This document shows, in pieces, positions 9,999-20,206 of a stretch of 64,000 nt of DNA. Position 1 is the stretch's first letter. The number at the start of each line of letters is the position of its first letter. Below the pieces are notes generated by a model. The model saw only the letters and a program-made list of their open reading frames with translations. It did no database searches and was not told the origin of the DNA. This DNA is from Pseudomonas brassicacearum (GTDB lineage: Bacteria > Pseudomonadota > Gammaproteobacteria > Pseudomonadales > Pseudomonadaceae). The stretch spans positions 3,809,430 through 3,873,429 of the forward strand of contig NZ_CP007410.1 of assembly GCF_000585995.1 (NCBI RefSeq). The letters run 5' to 3'. The translations under genes and the position numbers were made by a program.

Positions 9999-11355
9999 TC
10001 AGAGCTCAACGCTGTCGCGGTATTCCGGCACCGATACCGACCAGCCCAGTTCATCCCGAATGCGATGGCGCAGCGTGTCGGACGCGTTGGGCTCCCCATG
10101 GACGACATAGGTATGCCGGGGCGGAGTCTTGAAGCCGCGCAGCCATTGCATGATTTCGTCGGCATCGGCATGGGCGGACAACGTCTGCATCGGCACGACC
10201 TCGGCATTGATCGGCACGTCCTTGCCATGGATACGCACCGAAGGTTCGCCCGCCACGATCCTGGCGCCCCGCGTACCACCGGCCTGGAAGCCCGGCATCA
10301 GCAAGGTGTTGATGGGGTTCGGCGCCAGGCTCTTGAGGTGGTGCAGCACCCGTCCACCGGTGGCCATGCCACTGGCAGCGATAATCACCGCCGGCGTGCG
10401 TTGCAAGTCCAGGGCCATGGAGTCCTTGGCCGAGCGCACCGGATGCGCGATGTGGCACATGCCTTCGCATTCTTCCCTGGACAGCCGATGTTCGTCGCCA
10501 AAGCGCTGGTACAACCGTGTCACGTCGATGGCCATGGGACTGTTGAGGTAAATCGGTATATCCGGGATGGCGTGGCGCTGCTTCAGGCGATACAGGTGAT
10601 ACATCAGCAGTTGTGCGCGGCCAACCGTGAACGAGGGCACCAGGGTAATGCCGCGCCGCAAGGCGGTGCGGGTGATGACGTCGGCCAGTTGATCTTCCGG
10701 CGATTCGTGCGGGTGCCGGCGATCGCCATAGGTGGACTCCACCAGCAGATAATCCGCCTGTTCGATGGTCTGGGGCGCAAACATCACCGGATCCTCGGGC
10801 CGCCCCAGGTCCCCGGAGCACACCAGCGTGACACCACCGGCCTGTACCTGCACCGTCGCGGCGCCGAGGATGTGCCCGGCGCGACGCAGCAATATCGTCA
10901 GTCCGCGGGCAATTTCCACCGGGTGTTCGCACGCTATCGGGCGCAGTAATTTCAGCGCTCGCTCGGCGTTTTCCAGGGTGTACAGCGGTAACGCTGGATC
11001 GTGTTTGGAAAAGCCCTTGCGGTTAGCGTACTCGGCCTCTTCTTCCTGCAGCCGGGCGCTGTCGCGCAAGAGGATTTTCACCAGTTCACACGTCGCCGGC
11101 GTGGCGTAGATCGGGCCGCGATAGCCGTTGCGCACCAGCACCGGCAGATAGCCGCTGTGATCGAGGTGCGCATGGGTCAGCACGATGGCGTCCAACTCAC
11201 GCATCGGCAGTTCAAACGAGTCCCAGTTGTGCAAACGCAACTGCTTGTAGCCCTGGAACAGGCCGCAATCGATCAGGATGCGTTGTTCGTCGTGTTCCAG
11301 CAGGTATTTGCTGCCGGTGACCGTACCCGCAGCCCCCAGAAAAGTCATGCGCATG
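9999..11355 (-). CDS. Beta-CASP metallo-beta-lactamase-fold RNase-like protein
   Basis: A 452-residue MBL-fold hydrolase of the beta-CASP/CPSF family, which cleaves RNA (sometimes DNA). The metal ligands are visible in THAHLDHSGYLP. The beta-CASP insert and the C-terminal Zn-dependent RNA-specificity region (LSAHADADEIMQWL, VVHGEP) are also present. Start ATG 11355 (MRMTFLGAAG) has AGGAG seven bases upstream; an in-frame upstream start would lack this. An Anr-like box lies 61 bp before it. Bacterial homologues often sit in stress or anaerobic clusters, but their RNA targets are largely unknown. Confidence 0.88.
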
Positions 11356-11415
11356 GCGGTGCTCCTGAACAATCGATAGAGGCGCTATTGGTCACAGCTT
11401 TAGCCCCGGCTGCCG

Positions 11416-11429
11416 TTGATTTTAGTCAA
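11416..11429. promoter_or_regulatory. Anr/FNR-like box upstream of beta-CASP gene
   Basis: TTGATTTTAGTCAA has one mismatch and lies 61 bp before the start codon at 11355. Confidence 0.6.
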
Positions 11430-11454
11430 CAACGCAGCACTCAAGCCCACTTCA

Positions 11455-12345
11455 TCACACCGCCAGAACATCGCATGACACCTGGTAGAGAATGTGCTCG
11501 GTGGTGCTGCCCAGGAGGCCATGCAGATCATTGTGTTGGAAGCGGCCCATGACGATCACGTCCACTTCATGCTCCAGGGCAAATTCACTCAGGGCCGAGA
11601 CCGGATGCCCCAGTAAAAAATGCCTACGCTCAGCCGGCACGCCGAACAGGTTCGCCAATTCCAGGAAGGTTTTTTCCAGGCTCCTGCGCAGTTCTTTGCT
11701 GAGCTGCGACAGCGACAGGCCACCACCGCCCACATCCCCCAGATAGACTGACGACACCTCATAGGCGTGGACCAGATGCAGCTCAGCGTCGCACTGCAAG
11801 GCCAACCCCATTGCCTGGCGGATGATCCGGTCGTTCAGTCCGCTGTTCTGGGCAAATGCGTTGGAAGGATCCACCGCCGCGACCACCTTGCGCGGCAGCG
11901 CATGACCGGTGGCCCCCACCAGGTACATCGGCACAGGGCAGTTGCGCAGCAGTTGCCAGTCCAGCGGCGTGAAAAAAGCCCGTTTGAGCAAAGGCTCATG
12001 CTGCACCTGCTTGATCAATAAGTCGGGCTGGATCTGCGTGACGTGTTGCAGGATCTGCTTGCGCATGGCATCGGCCCATTCCACCTCAGTGGTAACCCGC
12101 AGGCCTCGACGACGCATCTTGTCCGCCTCATCCTCCAACCAATGCAGATGGTCCTGGAGATAGTTCTGCCGCGCCTCTTCCCGCGGCTCCTCTTCAAGCA
12201 GCGACAGGATATCCAGTGAGGGGATCAATGCGGTGATATGCAAATGCGCCCCGCTGGCCGCCGCCAGGGCCGCGCCGTGATGAAGGGCGGGAGAATGCCG
12301 TTGTGCAGGGTTGAGGATCAGCAGCAGGCGTTGGTACTGGCTCAT
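11455..12345 (-). CDS. Tandem-domain universal stress protein (UspE-like)
   Basis: A 296-residue protein with two Usp folds (about 1-150 and 155-296). The first opens MSQYQRLLLILNP. The second contains RKVVAAVDPSN and ends MGRFQHNDLHGLLGSTTE. The ATP-loop consensus G-x2-G-x8/9-G-S/T has Gln at the second glycine, so nucleotide binding may be altered. A GGAGAG ribosome-binding site precedes ATG 12345. It sits 67 bp downstream of phosphoketolase on the same strand, suggesting cotranscription. Anr-controlled Usp proteins in Pseudomonas support survival during anaerobic energy starvation. Confidence 0.9.
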   Translation of the reverse strand: MSQYQRLLLILNPAQRHSPALHHGAALAAASGAHLHITALIPSLDILSLLEEEPREEARQNYLQDHLHWLEDEADKMRRRGLRVTTEVEWADAMRKQILQHVTQIQPDLLIKQVQHEPLLKRAFFTPLDWQLLRNCPVPMYLVGATGHALPRKVVAAVDPSNAFAQNSGLNDRIIRQAMGLALQCDAELHLVHAYEVSSVYLGDVGGGGLSLSQLSKELRRSLEKTFLELANLFGVPAERRHFLLGHPVSALSEFALEHEVDVIVMGRFQHNDLHGLLGSTTEHILYQVSCDVLAV

Positions 12346-12412
12346 GATGGGCTCTCCAAAGTCGGGCTCGAACGCTACGGCGCAGCGTCGATGCCACGGG
12401 GCGTGTCAGTGG

Positions 12413-14785
12413 TCATTGCGGCGTCGGCGTCCAGCGCCAGTTCAAGACTTCGGGCAGGTCCTGCCCATGCTCGATGAGGTACAGCTGATGCTTTTCCAGG
12501 GTTGCCCAGTAGCGATCCCGGGCGCGCTCCACCAGCGGCTGCAACCGTGGCACGCGCTGGATGACATCAAGCGCCAGTTGGTAGCGATCCAGGTGGTTGA
12601 TGACCGCCATGTCGAACGGCGTGGTGGTGGCGCCCTCCTCCATGAAACCGCGTACATGGAAGTTGTCGTGGTTATGCCGTTTGTAGACCAACCGGTGGAT
12701 CAGCGAGGGATAGCCGTGGAAGGCGAAAATCACCGGCTTGTCCACGGTAAACAACCCGTCGAACTCGACGTCCGGCAACCCATGGGTATGCTGTAGCGGG
12801 GGTTGCAGGGCCATCAGGTCCACGACATTCACGACCCGCACGCGCAGGTCGGGCACGTATTCACGCAGTAGCGTGACAGCGGCCAGGGTTTCCAGGGTCG
12901 GCACGTCACCGGCACAGGCCATCACCACGTCGGGGTCTTCATCGTCCTTGCAGGCGAAAGCCCAGCGGCCGATGCCAATCGAGCAGTGCCGAATGGCCGA
13001 ATCGATATCCAGCCATTGCCACTCCGGTTGCTTGCCGGCCACGATCACGTTGATGTAGTCACGACTCTTGAGGCAGTGATCGGCAACGGACAACAGGCAA
13101 TTGGCGTCCGGCGGAAGGTAGATGCGCACCACGTCCGCGCTTTTGTTCGCCACCAGATCGATGAACCCTGGATCCTGATGGGAAAAGCCATTGTGATCCT
13201 GGCGCCAGACATGAGACGTGAGCAAGTAATTGAGCGAAGCAATCGGTCTGCGCCAGGGAATCTGGGCGGCGGTCTTGAGCCATTTGGCGTGTTGGTTGAA
13301 CATCGAATCGACGATATGAATGAACGCTTCATAGCAGGAAAACAACCCGTGACGGCCGGTCAGCAGATACCCCTCCAGCCAGCCTTCACAGACCTGCTCA
13401 CTGAGGATCTCCATCACTCGACCTTCGCAGTCCAGGTTTGTATCGCCCCTTTCCTGCGCGGCCATCCAGGTCTTGCCACTGACCTCGTACACCGCATCCA
13501 AGCGATTGGAGGCGGTTTCGTCGGGACCGAACAGACGAAAGTTGCCGGCCTGGAGGTTGAGCTTCATCACATCACGCACGAAACCGCCCAGCACGCGGGT
13601 GGCCTCAGCCTGCACACTACCAGGCTCGGAAAGCGCCACGGCGTACTCGGCAAACCGGGGTAGCTCCAGCGGCTTCAGCAGCAAGCCACCGTTGGCGTTG
13701 GGATTGGCCCCCAGGCGCCGATGGCCGGTCGGGGCCAGCTCGGCAATGTCCGGCAGCAGCGCACCGTTGTCGTCGAACAACTCCTGCGGCCGGTAACTCT
13801 GGAGCCATTGCTCCAGTTGGGTCAAATGCATAGGCTGGTCGAAATGGCCCAGCGGCACCTGGTGGGCGCGCCAGGTGCCTTCGACCTGCTGGCCATCGAC
13901 GAATTTCGGACCGGTCCAACCCTTGGGCGTGCGCAACACCAGCATCGGCCAGAGCTGGCGCTCCAGCGCCTGCCCCGACGCACCCATCCGGGCCATGCGC
14001 TGGATTTCGCGAATCCTGAGCAACATGCCGTCCAGGGTCCTGGCCAACTGCTGGTGAACAGTTTGCGGGTCATCGCCTTCGACAAAATAAGGATCGTAGC
14101 CGTAGCCGTACATCAGGGCCGACAGTTCGTCTTCACTGATGCGCGAAAGCAGCGTGGGATTGGCGATCTTGAAACCGTTGAGGTGCAGAATCGGCAGTAC
14201 CGCGCCGTCACGCCGGGGGTTGAGAAACTTGTTGGAATGCCAGCTCGCCGCCAGCGCGCCGGTTTCGGCCTCCCCGTCACCGATGACGCAGGCCACGATC
14301 AGCTCTGGATTGTCGAACGCCGCCCCGTAGGCGTGGGCCAGGGAATAGCCCAACTCCCCACCTTCATGGATGGAACCGGGAATCTGCGCCGAGACATGAC
14401 TGGACAATCCGTAGGGCCAGGAGAACTGGCGGAACAGGCGCAGCATGCCGTTTTCGTTCTGCTCCACCGCGGGATAACACTGGGTGAAACTGCCCTCCAG
14501 GTAACTCTGCGCGACGATGGCCGGGCCGCCATGACCGGGGCCGGTGACCAGGATCATGTCCAAGTCGTGGGTCTTGATCAGGTGATTGAGGTGCACGTAA
14601 ATCAGGTTCAGGCCCGGCGTCGTACCCCAATGGCCCAGCAGGCGTGGCTTGATGTGGCTACGTTGCAGCGGCTTGCGCAGCAAGGGGTTGTCCTTGAGGT
14701 AGATCTGTCCCACAGCCAGGTAATTGGACGCACGCCAGTAGGCGTCTATACCTTCCAGTTGGTCAGCGCTGAGAAAATCGCTCAT
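12413..14785 (-). CDS. xfp: Xylulose-5-phosphate/fructose-6-phosphate phosphoketolase
   Basis: A 790-residue thiamine-diphosphate enzyme that splits xylulose-5-P or fructose-6-P into acetyl-phosphate plus a sugar phosphate. The TPP site GDGEAETG...[10 protein letters not shown] is clear, as is the XFP N-terminal domain ([40 protein letters not shown]). The size is typical of the family. ATG 14785 ([12 protein letters not shown]) is chosen because GGAGGAC lies just upstream; an in-frame extension to 14833 is unsupported. In an oxygen-limited pseudomonad it would give acetyl-phosphate for substrate-level ATP. Its promoter region carries an Anr-like box shared with the divergent dehydrogenase. 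Confidence 0.95.
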   Translation of the reverse strand: MSDFLSADQLEGIDAYWRASNYLAVGQIYLKDNPLLRKPLQRSHIKPRLLGHWGTTPGLNLIYVHLNHLIKTHDLDMILVTGPGHGGPAIVAQSYLEGSFTQCYPAVEQNENGMLRLFRQFSWPYGLSSHVSAQIPGSIHEGGELGYSLAHAYGAAFDNPELIVACVIGDGEAETGALAASWHSNKFLNPRRDGAVLPILHLNGFKIANPTLLSRISEDELSALMYGYGYDPYFVEGDDPQTVHQQLARTLDGMLLRIREIQRMARMGASGQALERQLWPMLVLRTPKGWTGPKFVDGQQVEGTWRAHQVPLGHFDQPMHLTQLEQWLQSYRPQELFDDNGALLPDIAELAPTGHRRLGANPNANGGLLLKPLELPRFAEYAVALSEPGSVQAEATRVLGGFVRDVMKLNLQAGNFRLFGPDETASNRLDAVYEVSGKTWMAAQERGDTNLDCEGRVMEILSEQVCEGWLEGYLLTGRHGLFSCYEAFIHIVDSMFNQHAKWLKTAAQIPWRRPIASLNYLLTSHVWRQDHNGFSHQDPGFIDLVANKSADVVRIYLPPDANCLLSVADHCLKSRDYINVIVAGKQPEWQWLDIDSAIRHCSIGIGRWAFACKDDEDPDVVMACAGDVPTLETLAAVTLLREYVPDLRVRVVNVVDLMALQPPLQHTHGLPDVEFDGLFTVDKPVIFAFHGYPSLIHRLVYKRHNHDNFHVRGFMEEGATTTPFDMAVINHLDRYQLALDVIQRVPRLQPLVERARDRYWATLEKHQLYLIEHGQDLPEVLNWRWTPTPQ

Positions 14786-14875
14786 CACGTCCTCCGCAGA
14801 AAACAGCGTTACCGGTGATGTCCGGCTCGCCATGGTTGATTCTGGAACGCCGGAATGAGCACGACTTGATTTACA

Positions 14876-14889
14876 TCAGAGTCAGGGAC
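14876..14889. promoter_or_regulatory. Anr/FNR-like box in divergent xfp-adh promoter
   Basis: TTGATTTACATCAG has one mismatch. It is 91 bp from the phosphoketolase start and 80 bp from the alcohol dehydrogenase start. Confidence 0.65.
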
Positions 14890-14968
14890 ATCCGGGTCAG
14901 ACATCGTTCTGGTTTATTCGTCTGGGGCCGCTTGCCTGTGTGGCGCGCCCCTTCTCAGGAGAATGTTC

Positions 14969-15952
14969 ATGCGTGCCATGGTCCTGCATGCCCCCGGGGC
15001 ACCTTTGCAACTGGAGGAACGCCCCATGCCGACACCGGCCGCCGGGCAAATGCTGATCAAGGTGCTCGCCTGCGGCGTGTGCCGCACCGACCTGCATCTG
15101 TTCGACGGTGAGCTGCCTCAAGCGCAACTGCCCCGGGTGCCGGGCCACGAAATTGTCGGTGAGGTCAGCGCCGTTGGCGCCGATGTGGCCCCGGACTGGA
15201 TCGGCCGACGGGTCGGCGTGCCCTGGTTGGGATGGACCTGCGGGGTCTGCGAGTACTGCCGCTCGGGCCGGGAGAATCTCTGCGACCGGGCGTTGTTCAC
15301 CGGCTGTCAGCTGGACGGCGGCTATGCCGATTACACCGTCGCCGACGCGCGTTTCTGCTTCCCCATTCCCGACGCACTGGACGCCGCCGAAGCAGCGCCC
15401 TTGCTGTGTGCGGGGTTGATCGGTTTCCGCGCCTTGCAGATGGCGCAAAATGCCCCTCACCTCGGCCTTTATGGATTCGGCGCCGCCGCACACCTGGCGA
15501 TCCAGGTCGCCGTGGGCCGAGGTCAGCAGGTCTATGCGTTCACTCGCCCCGGTGATGACAGCGGCCAGGCCTATGCCCGATCGCTGGGGGCGAGCTGGGC
15601 CGGGGCCTCGGATCAGGTCCCGCCCCACTTGCTCGACGCCAGCCTGATTTTCGCCCCCGCCGGCGAACTGGTGCCGCTGGCCTTGCAAGCCACGGCCAAA
15701 GGCGGCTGCGTGGTGTGCGCCGGTATTCACATGAGCGACATTCCTGCCTTCCCTTATCGCCTGTTGTGGCAGGAACGCAGCGTGCGCTCAGTGGCCAACC
15801 TGACGCGTGCGGACGGCGTAGCGTTTTTTGAACAGATCCAGCGCACGCCCGTGCACTGCAATGTGACCTGCTACCCCCTGGCCCAGGCCAACCAAGCCCT
15901 GGAGCGGTTGAGAAGCGGACAGGTCAACGGTGCCATCGTGCTCATCCCCTGA
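14969..15952 (+). CDS. Zinc-dependent alcohol dehydrogenase family protein
   Basis: A 327-residue medium-chain dehydrogenase. Catalytic zinc ligands lie in CGVCRTDLH and PGHEIVGE; structural zinc is bound by the four cysteines of CGVCEYCRSGRENLC. A Rossmann segment (LYGFGAAAHLAIQVAVGRG) binds NAD(P). The ATG at 14963 lies too close to AGGAG, so the second ATG at 14969 (MRAMVLHAPG) is preferred. The likely role is aldehyde/alcohol interconversion for redox balance during oxygen limitation, complementing the phosphoketolase encoded divergently. Substrate preference is not readable. Its 3' end overlaps the convergent Usp gene by 11 bases. Confidence 0.9.
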   Translation: MRAMVLHAPGAPLQLEERPMPTPAAGQMLIKVLACGVCRTDLHLFDGELPQAQLPRVPGHEIVGEVSAVGADVAPDWIGRRVGVPWLGWTCGVCEYCRSGRENLCDRALFTGCQLDGGYADYTVADARFCFPIPDALDAAEAAPLLCAGLIGFRALQMAQNAPHLGLYGFGAAAHLAIQVAVGRGQQVYAFTRPGDDSGQAYARSLGASWAGASDQVPPHLLDASLIFAPAGELVPLALQATAKGGCVVCAGIHMSDIPAFPYRLLWQERSVRSVANLTRADGVAFFEQIQRTPVHCNVTCYPLAQANQALERLRSGQVNGAIVLIP

Positions 15953-16835
15953 CCGCCAACAGACTGCCCTGCACCGAATACAGGGCCCGCTCCGTCGTGC
16001 TGCCGATCAAGCGTTCAAAGCCGGCGCGTTGCGCGGTGCCCATCACCACCACGTCAGCCTGGAACTCCTCGATGAACTCATGGATCACCGGCACGGGCAA
16101 GCCGACGACGAAGTGCCGACGCTCGGCCGGTACACCGCAACGCTCGGCAAAGGTGACGAACGCCACGTGCAGCGTTTCTCGCAACGCATCGGCAAAGTCG
16201 TCGTCCCAGGCCCCGGCCAGCAACGAAGCTTCCCCATTGAAGGCTGGCGACAGGTCACAGGCATACAGCAAATGCAGCGGCGCATCGCATTGCAGGGCCA
16301 ATGCCCCGGCGGTCAGGACGATGCGCTCGTTCAAGGCATTGGCCTCGGGGTCCGAGGGGTCCACCGCAGCCACCACTCGACGCGGCAAGCCATGCACCGC
16401 CTGGTTGACCAAATGCACCGGTACCGGGCAGTCGCGCAACAAATGACAATCCAGAGGCGTTGCAAAAACACGCTTGAGCAAGGGTTCGAGGGTGACGTCC
16501 TTGATCAACACGTCAGGCTGGAACTGTTCGACGTAGCGAAGGATGTCCAACAATGGATGAGTGGTCCACACTACGTGCGTGCTCACCTCCAGCCCTTCTT
16601 CCTTGAGCAGCGCCGCCTCCTCCACCATCCAGCGGCGGTAACGGTGCATATAGCGCTGCACGGTGGCTTCGTCGGTTTTTTCACCCCATAGGTGGGTGCG
16701 CGCCGGCGGTTGGACAAAGGCACACAAATGCAACTCGGCGCCGCTGGCCCTGGCCAGGGCACAGGCCCGACGCATGGCGGCGGAAGGATGCAGGTCGGGT
16801 TCGACGATCAACAGCAGACGCTGGTATTGCCCCAT
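15942..16835 (-). CDS. Tandem-domain universal stress protein
   Basis: A 297-residue two-domain Usp (MGQYQRLLLIVEPDLHPSAA start; second domain RRVVAAVDPSDPEANA). The C-terminal loop reads VMGTAQRAGFERLIGSTTE, again with Gln in place of the second loop glycine. It is paralogous to the genes at 11455 and 17697. The start ATG 16835 has a GGAGGTG upstream. A perfect Anr box (16934-16947) lies 99 bp upstream in the divergent region shared with the acetyltransferase. Confidence 0.9.
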   Translation of the reverse strand: MGQYQRLLLIVEPDLHPSAAMRRACALARASGAELHLCAFVQPPARTHLWGEKTDEATVQRYMHRYRRWMVEEAALLKEEGLEVSTHVVWTTHPLLDILRYVEQFQPDVLIKDVTLEPLLKRVFATPLDCHLLRDCPVPVHLVNQAVHGLPRRVVAAVDPSDPEANALNERIVLTAGALALQCDAPLHLLYACDLSPAFNGEASLLAGAWDDDFADALRETLHVAFVTFAERCGVPAERRHFVVGLPVPVIHEFIEEFQADVVVMGTAQRAGFERLIGSTTERALYSVQGSLLAVRG

Positions 16836-16933
16836 CGCACACCTCCATTGGGTTGTTCACCTCAGAGTCGAGATCTCGCACCCGCGCGTTGCGGCGCGAT
16901 CTGCAGCGTGCGCCCATCAAGGCCCCAAACGGT

Positions 16934-16947
16934 TTGATCTGAATCAA
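16934..16947. promoter_or_regulatory. Perfect Anr/FNR box (Usp / acetyltransferase divergent region)
   Basis: TTGATCTGAATCAA matches exactly. It is 99 bp from the Usp start and 134 bp from the acetyltransferase start. Confidence 0.8.
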
Positions 16948-16980
16948 GCTGCGGCCAATCGATGAACGAATACATGAGCA

Positions 16981-16994
16981 CTGATCCAGATCAG
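16981..16994. promoter_or_regulatory. Second, weaker Anr/FNR-like box
   Basis: CTGATCCAGATCAG has two symmetric mismatches. It lies 87 bp before the acetyltransferase start and may be that gene's own site. Confidence 0.4.
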
Positions 16995-17080
16995 AGTCGA
17001 TCGCCGCCGCGAGCGTAGAACAGTATTGAATGCGTAGCTGTTGCCAAACCGCACGCGCCCATCCGACGGAGGATCGCACC

Positions 17081-17644
17081 ATGCTCACTGTCAAAGACCA
17101 CAACGAACGCGCCGCTGCCCTGTACGCCAGCATCAGCGGCAAACACTGGATCCAGGCGCTCAAGGACGGCCGCCACGTGTTGATCAGGCCCTTGAGGGAT
17201 GAAGATCGCCAGCGTGAATACGACTTCATCAAGCGCCTGTCACCGGAGTCGCGGCACATGCGTTTCCTGAGCCAAATCAATGAGCCCGGCGCAGCGCTGC
17301 TCGATCAGTTGATGGATGTCAATTGCAAGACGCGCATGGCCTACATCGCCCTGGTCCACGACAACGGCCAATTGATCGAGATCGGTGTCAGCCGCTATTG
17401 CGCCACCAGCGAACACGAATGCGAGTGCGCCGTGACCGTCGCCGATCCATGGCAGCACCTGGGCCTGGGGACGTTGTTGATGGGACATCTGATCGACACA
17501 GCGCGCAAGAACGGCTATCGCCAGATGTACTCCGTCGACGCCGCCAGCAACGCCCCGATGCGGGAGCTGGCCCATAGCCTGGGATTCGAAACCCACAGCG
17601 ACCCCGACGACACCCGGCAAGTGATCCACCGGATTTATCTATAG
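17081..17644 (+). CDS. GNAT-family N-acetyltransferase
   Basis: A 187-residue single-domain GNAT. The acetyl-CoA loop is seen around DPWQHLGLGTLLMGHLIDTA (Q-x-x-G-x-G-x-x-L), followed by NAPMRELAHSLGFE, the usual beta5-alpha4 segment. It resembles the GNAT part of protein lysine acetyltransferases (Pat/PatZ) without the acyl-CoA synthetase-like domain. ATG 17081 follows CGGAGGAT. Sited next to phosphoketolase, whose product acetyl-phosphate also acetylates proteins, it might adjust metabolism by acetylation (inference). Confidence 0.85.
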   Translation: MLTVKDHNERAAALYASISGKHWIQALKDGRHVLIRPLRDEDRQREYDFIKRLSPESRHMRFLSQINEPGAALLDQLMDVNCKTRMAYIALVHDNGQLIEIGVSRYCATSEHECECAVTVADPWQHLGLGTLLMGHLIDTARKNGYRQMYSVDAASNAPMRELAHSLGFETHSDPDDTRQVIHRIYL

Positions 17645-17658
17645 CCCTGGAAGCTGGC

Positions 17659-17681
17659 GCGAGGCCCTGATCCGGCCTCGC
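17659..17681. terminator. Hairpin between convergent genes
   Basis: GCGAGGCC (17659-17666) pairs with GGCCTCGC (17674-17681). It has no T-run, so it is only a possible bidirectional terminator. Confidence 0.45.
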
Positions 17682-17696
17682 CCAGCGTTGACTCCA

Positions 17697-18608
17697 TCAT
17701 TCCTGCGGCTTGATCGCCAACACACTGCAAGGGGCCCGTTGCAAGATAAGCTCGGCGGTGGTGCCCAAGCGCCTGTCCAGGCCGCGATGCCCAGTAGTGC
17801 CCATGACGATCACGTCGATCTGATCATCAGCGGCAAACGTGCAGATGCTGTTCAGTGGCGAGCCTTCAATGAAATGGCGCTGCAGCGGCGCGACCCCATG
17901 CCGCTCGGCCAGGGACTCGAACACCTCGTGCTGCGCCTCGCCCAATGCTTCATAGAGCCCTGTGGCCAGGGGAAGCGCGCCCATGCCCATGTCCGAGGCG
18001 TAGACCGCCGTCCAGTCGAAGGCGTGCAGCAACTCAACCTGAGCGTTGCATTGCTCGGCCAGCTTCACGGCGGCATCGACGATCCGGTCGTTGAACACCA
18101 GGTCCTGATCCTCGCTGCGCAGCACATCGACAATCGCCAGGATCCGTCGAGGCCGGGGGTGGCGTGAGTCCGTGACCAGATGCACCGGTACCGGACAGTC
18201 ACGCAGCAAACGCCAGTCCAGCGGTGTGAAAAAGATCCGCTTCATCGCCGGTTCCGGCTGCGCGTCCTTGATGATCAGGGTCAATGGCATCTCTTTGACG
18301 TATTGCTGCAAGGCTTGGTAAGGATCCTTGCCCCACACCACTTCGCACGTCACCTCGACGCCATGTCGGCGCGCCAATTCAGCCTGTTGCCACAACCAGT
18401 GCCGATGTGTCTCCAGATAGCCTTCACGCGCCCTCTTGACCTGGTCTGGCGCGAAGAGACCGGCCACCGAGAGCAGATCCAGATAGTCGATCGCGACGAT
18501 GTGCAGAGGCAAATCCATGGCCAGGGCCAGTTCGGTGGCGCGGTCGAACGCTGGCGTACGAATCATGGCGTCAGGGGCCAATAACAACAATCGTTGAGTC
18601 TGGGACAT
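17697..18608 (-). CDS. Tandem-domain universal stress protein
   Basis: A 303-residue two-domain Usp. Of the four in this window, it is the one that keeps a full nucleotide loop in its second domain (MGTTGHRGLDRRLGTTAE: G-x2-G-x8-G-T), so it may bind ATP. ATG 18608 (MSQTQRLLLL) has GAGGTG upstream and is preferred over the frame start at 18638. A perfect Anr box lies 77 bp upstream (18685-18698), a good activator distance. Confidence 0.9.
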   Translation of the reverse strand: MSQTQRLLLLAPDAMIRTPAFDRATELALAMDLPLHIVAIDYLDLLSVAGLFAPDQVKRAREGYLETHRHWLWQQAELARRHGVEVTCEVVWGKDPYQALQQYVKEMPLTLIIKDAQPEPAMKRIFFTPLDWRLLRDCPVPVHLVTDSRHPRPRRILAIVDVLRSEDQDLVFNDRIVDAAVKLAEQCNAQVELLHAFDWTAVYASDMGMGALPLATGLYEALGEAQHEVFESLAERHGVAPLQRHFIEGSPLNSICTFAADDQIDVIVMGTTGHRGLDRRLGTTAELILQRAPCSVLAIKPQE

Positions 18609-18684
18609 GGAACACCTCGGGCACGTGGCGGTAGCCACCTAAAGGAATGAGGCTTCCAGAATGGGCGCCTGCCCAAAGCAGGAC

Positions 18685-18698
18685 TTGATCTTCATCAA
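18685..18698. promoter_or_regulatory. Perfect Anr/FNR box upstream of Usp gene
   Basis: TTGATCTTCATCAA matches exactly and lies 77 bp before start 18608. Confidence 0.8.
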
Positions 18699-18715
18699 AC
18701 TGCTATCACTCTGGC

Positions 18716-19960
18716 TCACAGATTTGGCAGCGCAAGCCCGGCCCACCACGCCAGCGTCACCAGCACCTGACCGGGAATGACATACCCGGCGAACCCTCGC
18801 CCACCGCTGAGCCAGGCCACCACGCATTTGCTCAGGGAATTGGCGCTCAGCGCCATCAAGACCGGCACGGCGATGCCGTTGAAGGGCAACAACCCGGCCT
18901 TTGCCAGGGACGCGATGGAGGCTGTCGACGCGTGGGCATCGGCCAGCCCGCTGATAATCGCGGTCACGATCACACCCGCCTGCCCGAATCCGTCGAGCAT
19001 CGCCGATGACAAAACAGTAATCCCGGTCATCATCAGCGTCACCATCAACGCCAGTTTGAGGCTGAACGCACCGCCCACCTTGATCGGCTCATCGGCCTGC
19101 CCTCGAGGAAGGGAGAACATCAGCACACCGGCATAAACCAATGTCATCGAAAGGCCGCACAGCAAGGGGCCCCACATCCAACGCAACAAGGCCGGTTCCA
19201 CGGTACCGAGGATCAGTGCCATCTGTACCAGGGTCGCCAGGTTGGATAACACGGCGGCAGCACTCAGCACCTTGAGATCGGTCGGCTGCTTGGCGGCGAT
19301 GTCGCCCATGGCGGCAATGGTCACCGTGGCGGAGGCAAACCCCGAGGCAATCGCGCTAAGGGCGTAGCCGTAGCGAGTACCCAGGGTGCGAACCGCGACG
19401 TGCCCCAGCGCCCCCACCGCCATCAACATGACGGTCAGGGTGCAAATGGTGCGCAGGTTGATCGCGTGGTAAGGCCCGAGGAAACGATCCGGCGCCAGCG
19501 GTAGCACGACCAGCGCAGCGATCAACAACACCAGGCCATCACGCAGCTCGGCAGTGGTCAACTGGCTGCGGGCAAAGTGGTGCAGCGGCTGGCGGCTGGC
19601 GAGCAGCCCGACCATGACCACGCCGATGGCGATCGCCAGTGCCGGGGCACTCACGCAGAGCGCGCCCAAGACCAGGACCGCGAACAGCGCCACTTCACTG
19701 GTGATGCCGGGGTCTTTTTCAAGATTTCGCCAATACGCCGTGGTAACCAGCGCCCCCAGTGCAAGCGCGACGAACCCGAGCAATAAAGGCCCGCCGGCTT
19801 GAACCGTGACATACCCCAGCAACGAGGTGATAGCAAAGGTCCGCAGGCCGGCAAAGTCGCGCCTGTCGTCCTCGCCTTTGCGCCGCTCGCGTTCGAGCCC
19901 CACCAGCAAGCCGATTCCCAGCGCAGCGGCAGCATTGGCAAAGCCCAGGGTTTCGGTCAT
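18716..19960 (-). CDS. MgtC/SapB-DUF4010 family membrane protein
   Basis: A 414-residue polytopic membrane protein with roughly a dozen hydrophobic segments. The N-terminal MgtC/SapB-like part (ALGIGLLVGLERERRKGE, GLRTFAITSLLGY) is followed by a DUF4010 region (GSAIASGFASATVTIAAMG-like segment). MgtC-type proteins help cells cope with low Mg2+ and acid and can bind ATP-synthase or other membrane partners; the long DUF4010 forms are uncharacterised. A perfect Anr box lies 84 bp upstream. Its neighbour, a P-type cation ATPase, also points to ion homeostasis. Confidence 0.85.
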   Translation of the reverse strand: MTETLGFANAAAALGIGLLVGLERERRKGEDDRRDFAGLRTFAITSLLGYVTVQAGGPLLLGFVALALGALVTTAYWRNLEKDPGITSEVALFAVLVLGALCVSAPALAIAIGVVMVGLLASRQPLHHFARSQLTTAELRDGLVLLIAALVVLPLAPDRFLGPYHAINLRTICTLTVMLMAVGALGHVAVRTLGTRYGYALSAIASGFASATVTIAAMGDIAAKQPTDLKVLSAAAVLSNLATLVQMALILGTVEPALLRWMWGPLLCGLSMTLVYAGVLMFSLPRGQADEPIKVGGAFSLKLALMVTLMMTGITVLSSAMLDGFGQAGVIVTAIISGLADAHASTASIASLAKAGLLPFNGIAVPVLMALSANSLSKCVVAWLSGGRGFAGYVIPGQVLVTLAWWAGLALPNL

Positions 19961-20043
19961 GACGGCGACTCTAAGACAGTGAAACCCGTTGTACCTGAAT
20001 TCGGCGTGAAACCCGAGTTTGCTCTGCGCTGGTTCGGCAAAGA

Positions 20044-20057
20044 TTGATCATGATCAA
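20044..20057. promoter_or_regulatory. Perfect Anr/FNR box upstream of MgtC/DUF4010 gene
   Basis: TTGATCATGATCAA matches exactly, 84 bp before start 19960. It is one of two boxes in this divergent region. Confidence 0.8.
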
Positions 20058-20097
20058 CGAGGCGCCTTGTTCGACGCAGCAGCGCATTCGGCTGAGT

Positions 20098-20111
20098 TTG
20101 ATACAGATCAA
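20098..20111. promoter_or_regulatory. Perfect Anr/FNR box upstream of Usp-ATPase operon
   Basis: TTGATACAGATCAA matches exactly, 96 bp before start 20207. Its centre is 54 bp from that of the box for the divergent gene. Confidence 0.8.
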
Positions 20112-20206
20112 GTGATCGCCACGTGCAGAGGACATGATCAAACCCAGACACCACGCCGAGCGAACGGTCGCCCGGTGCCAACAGGTCCTTGCCCGGGAGG
20201 TTTGTC

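Noticed and set aside
9909..10949. 346-residue open frame on the plus strand
   Set aside because: Antisense to the beta-CASP nuclease, which carries clear metal-binding motifs.
13721..14818. 365-residue open frame on the plus strand
   Set aside because: Antisense to phosphoketolase.
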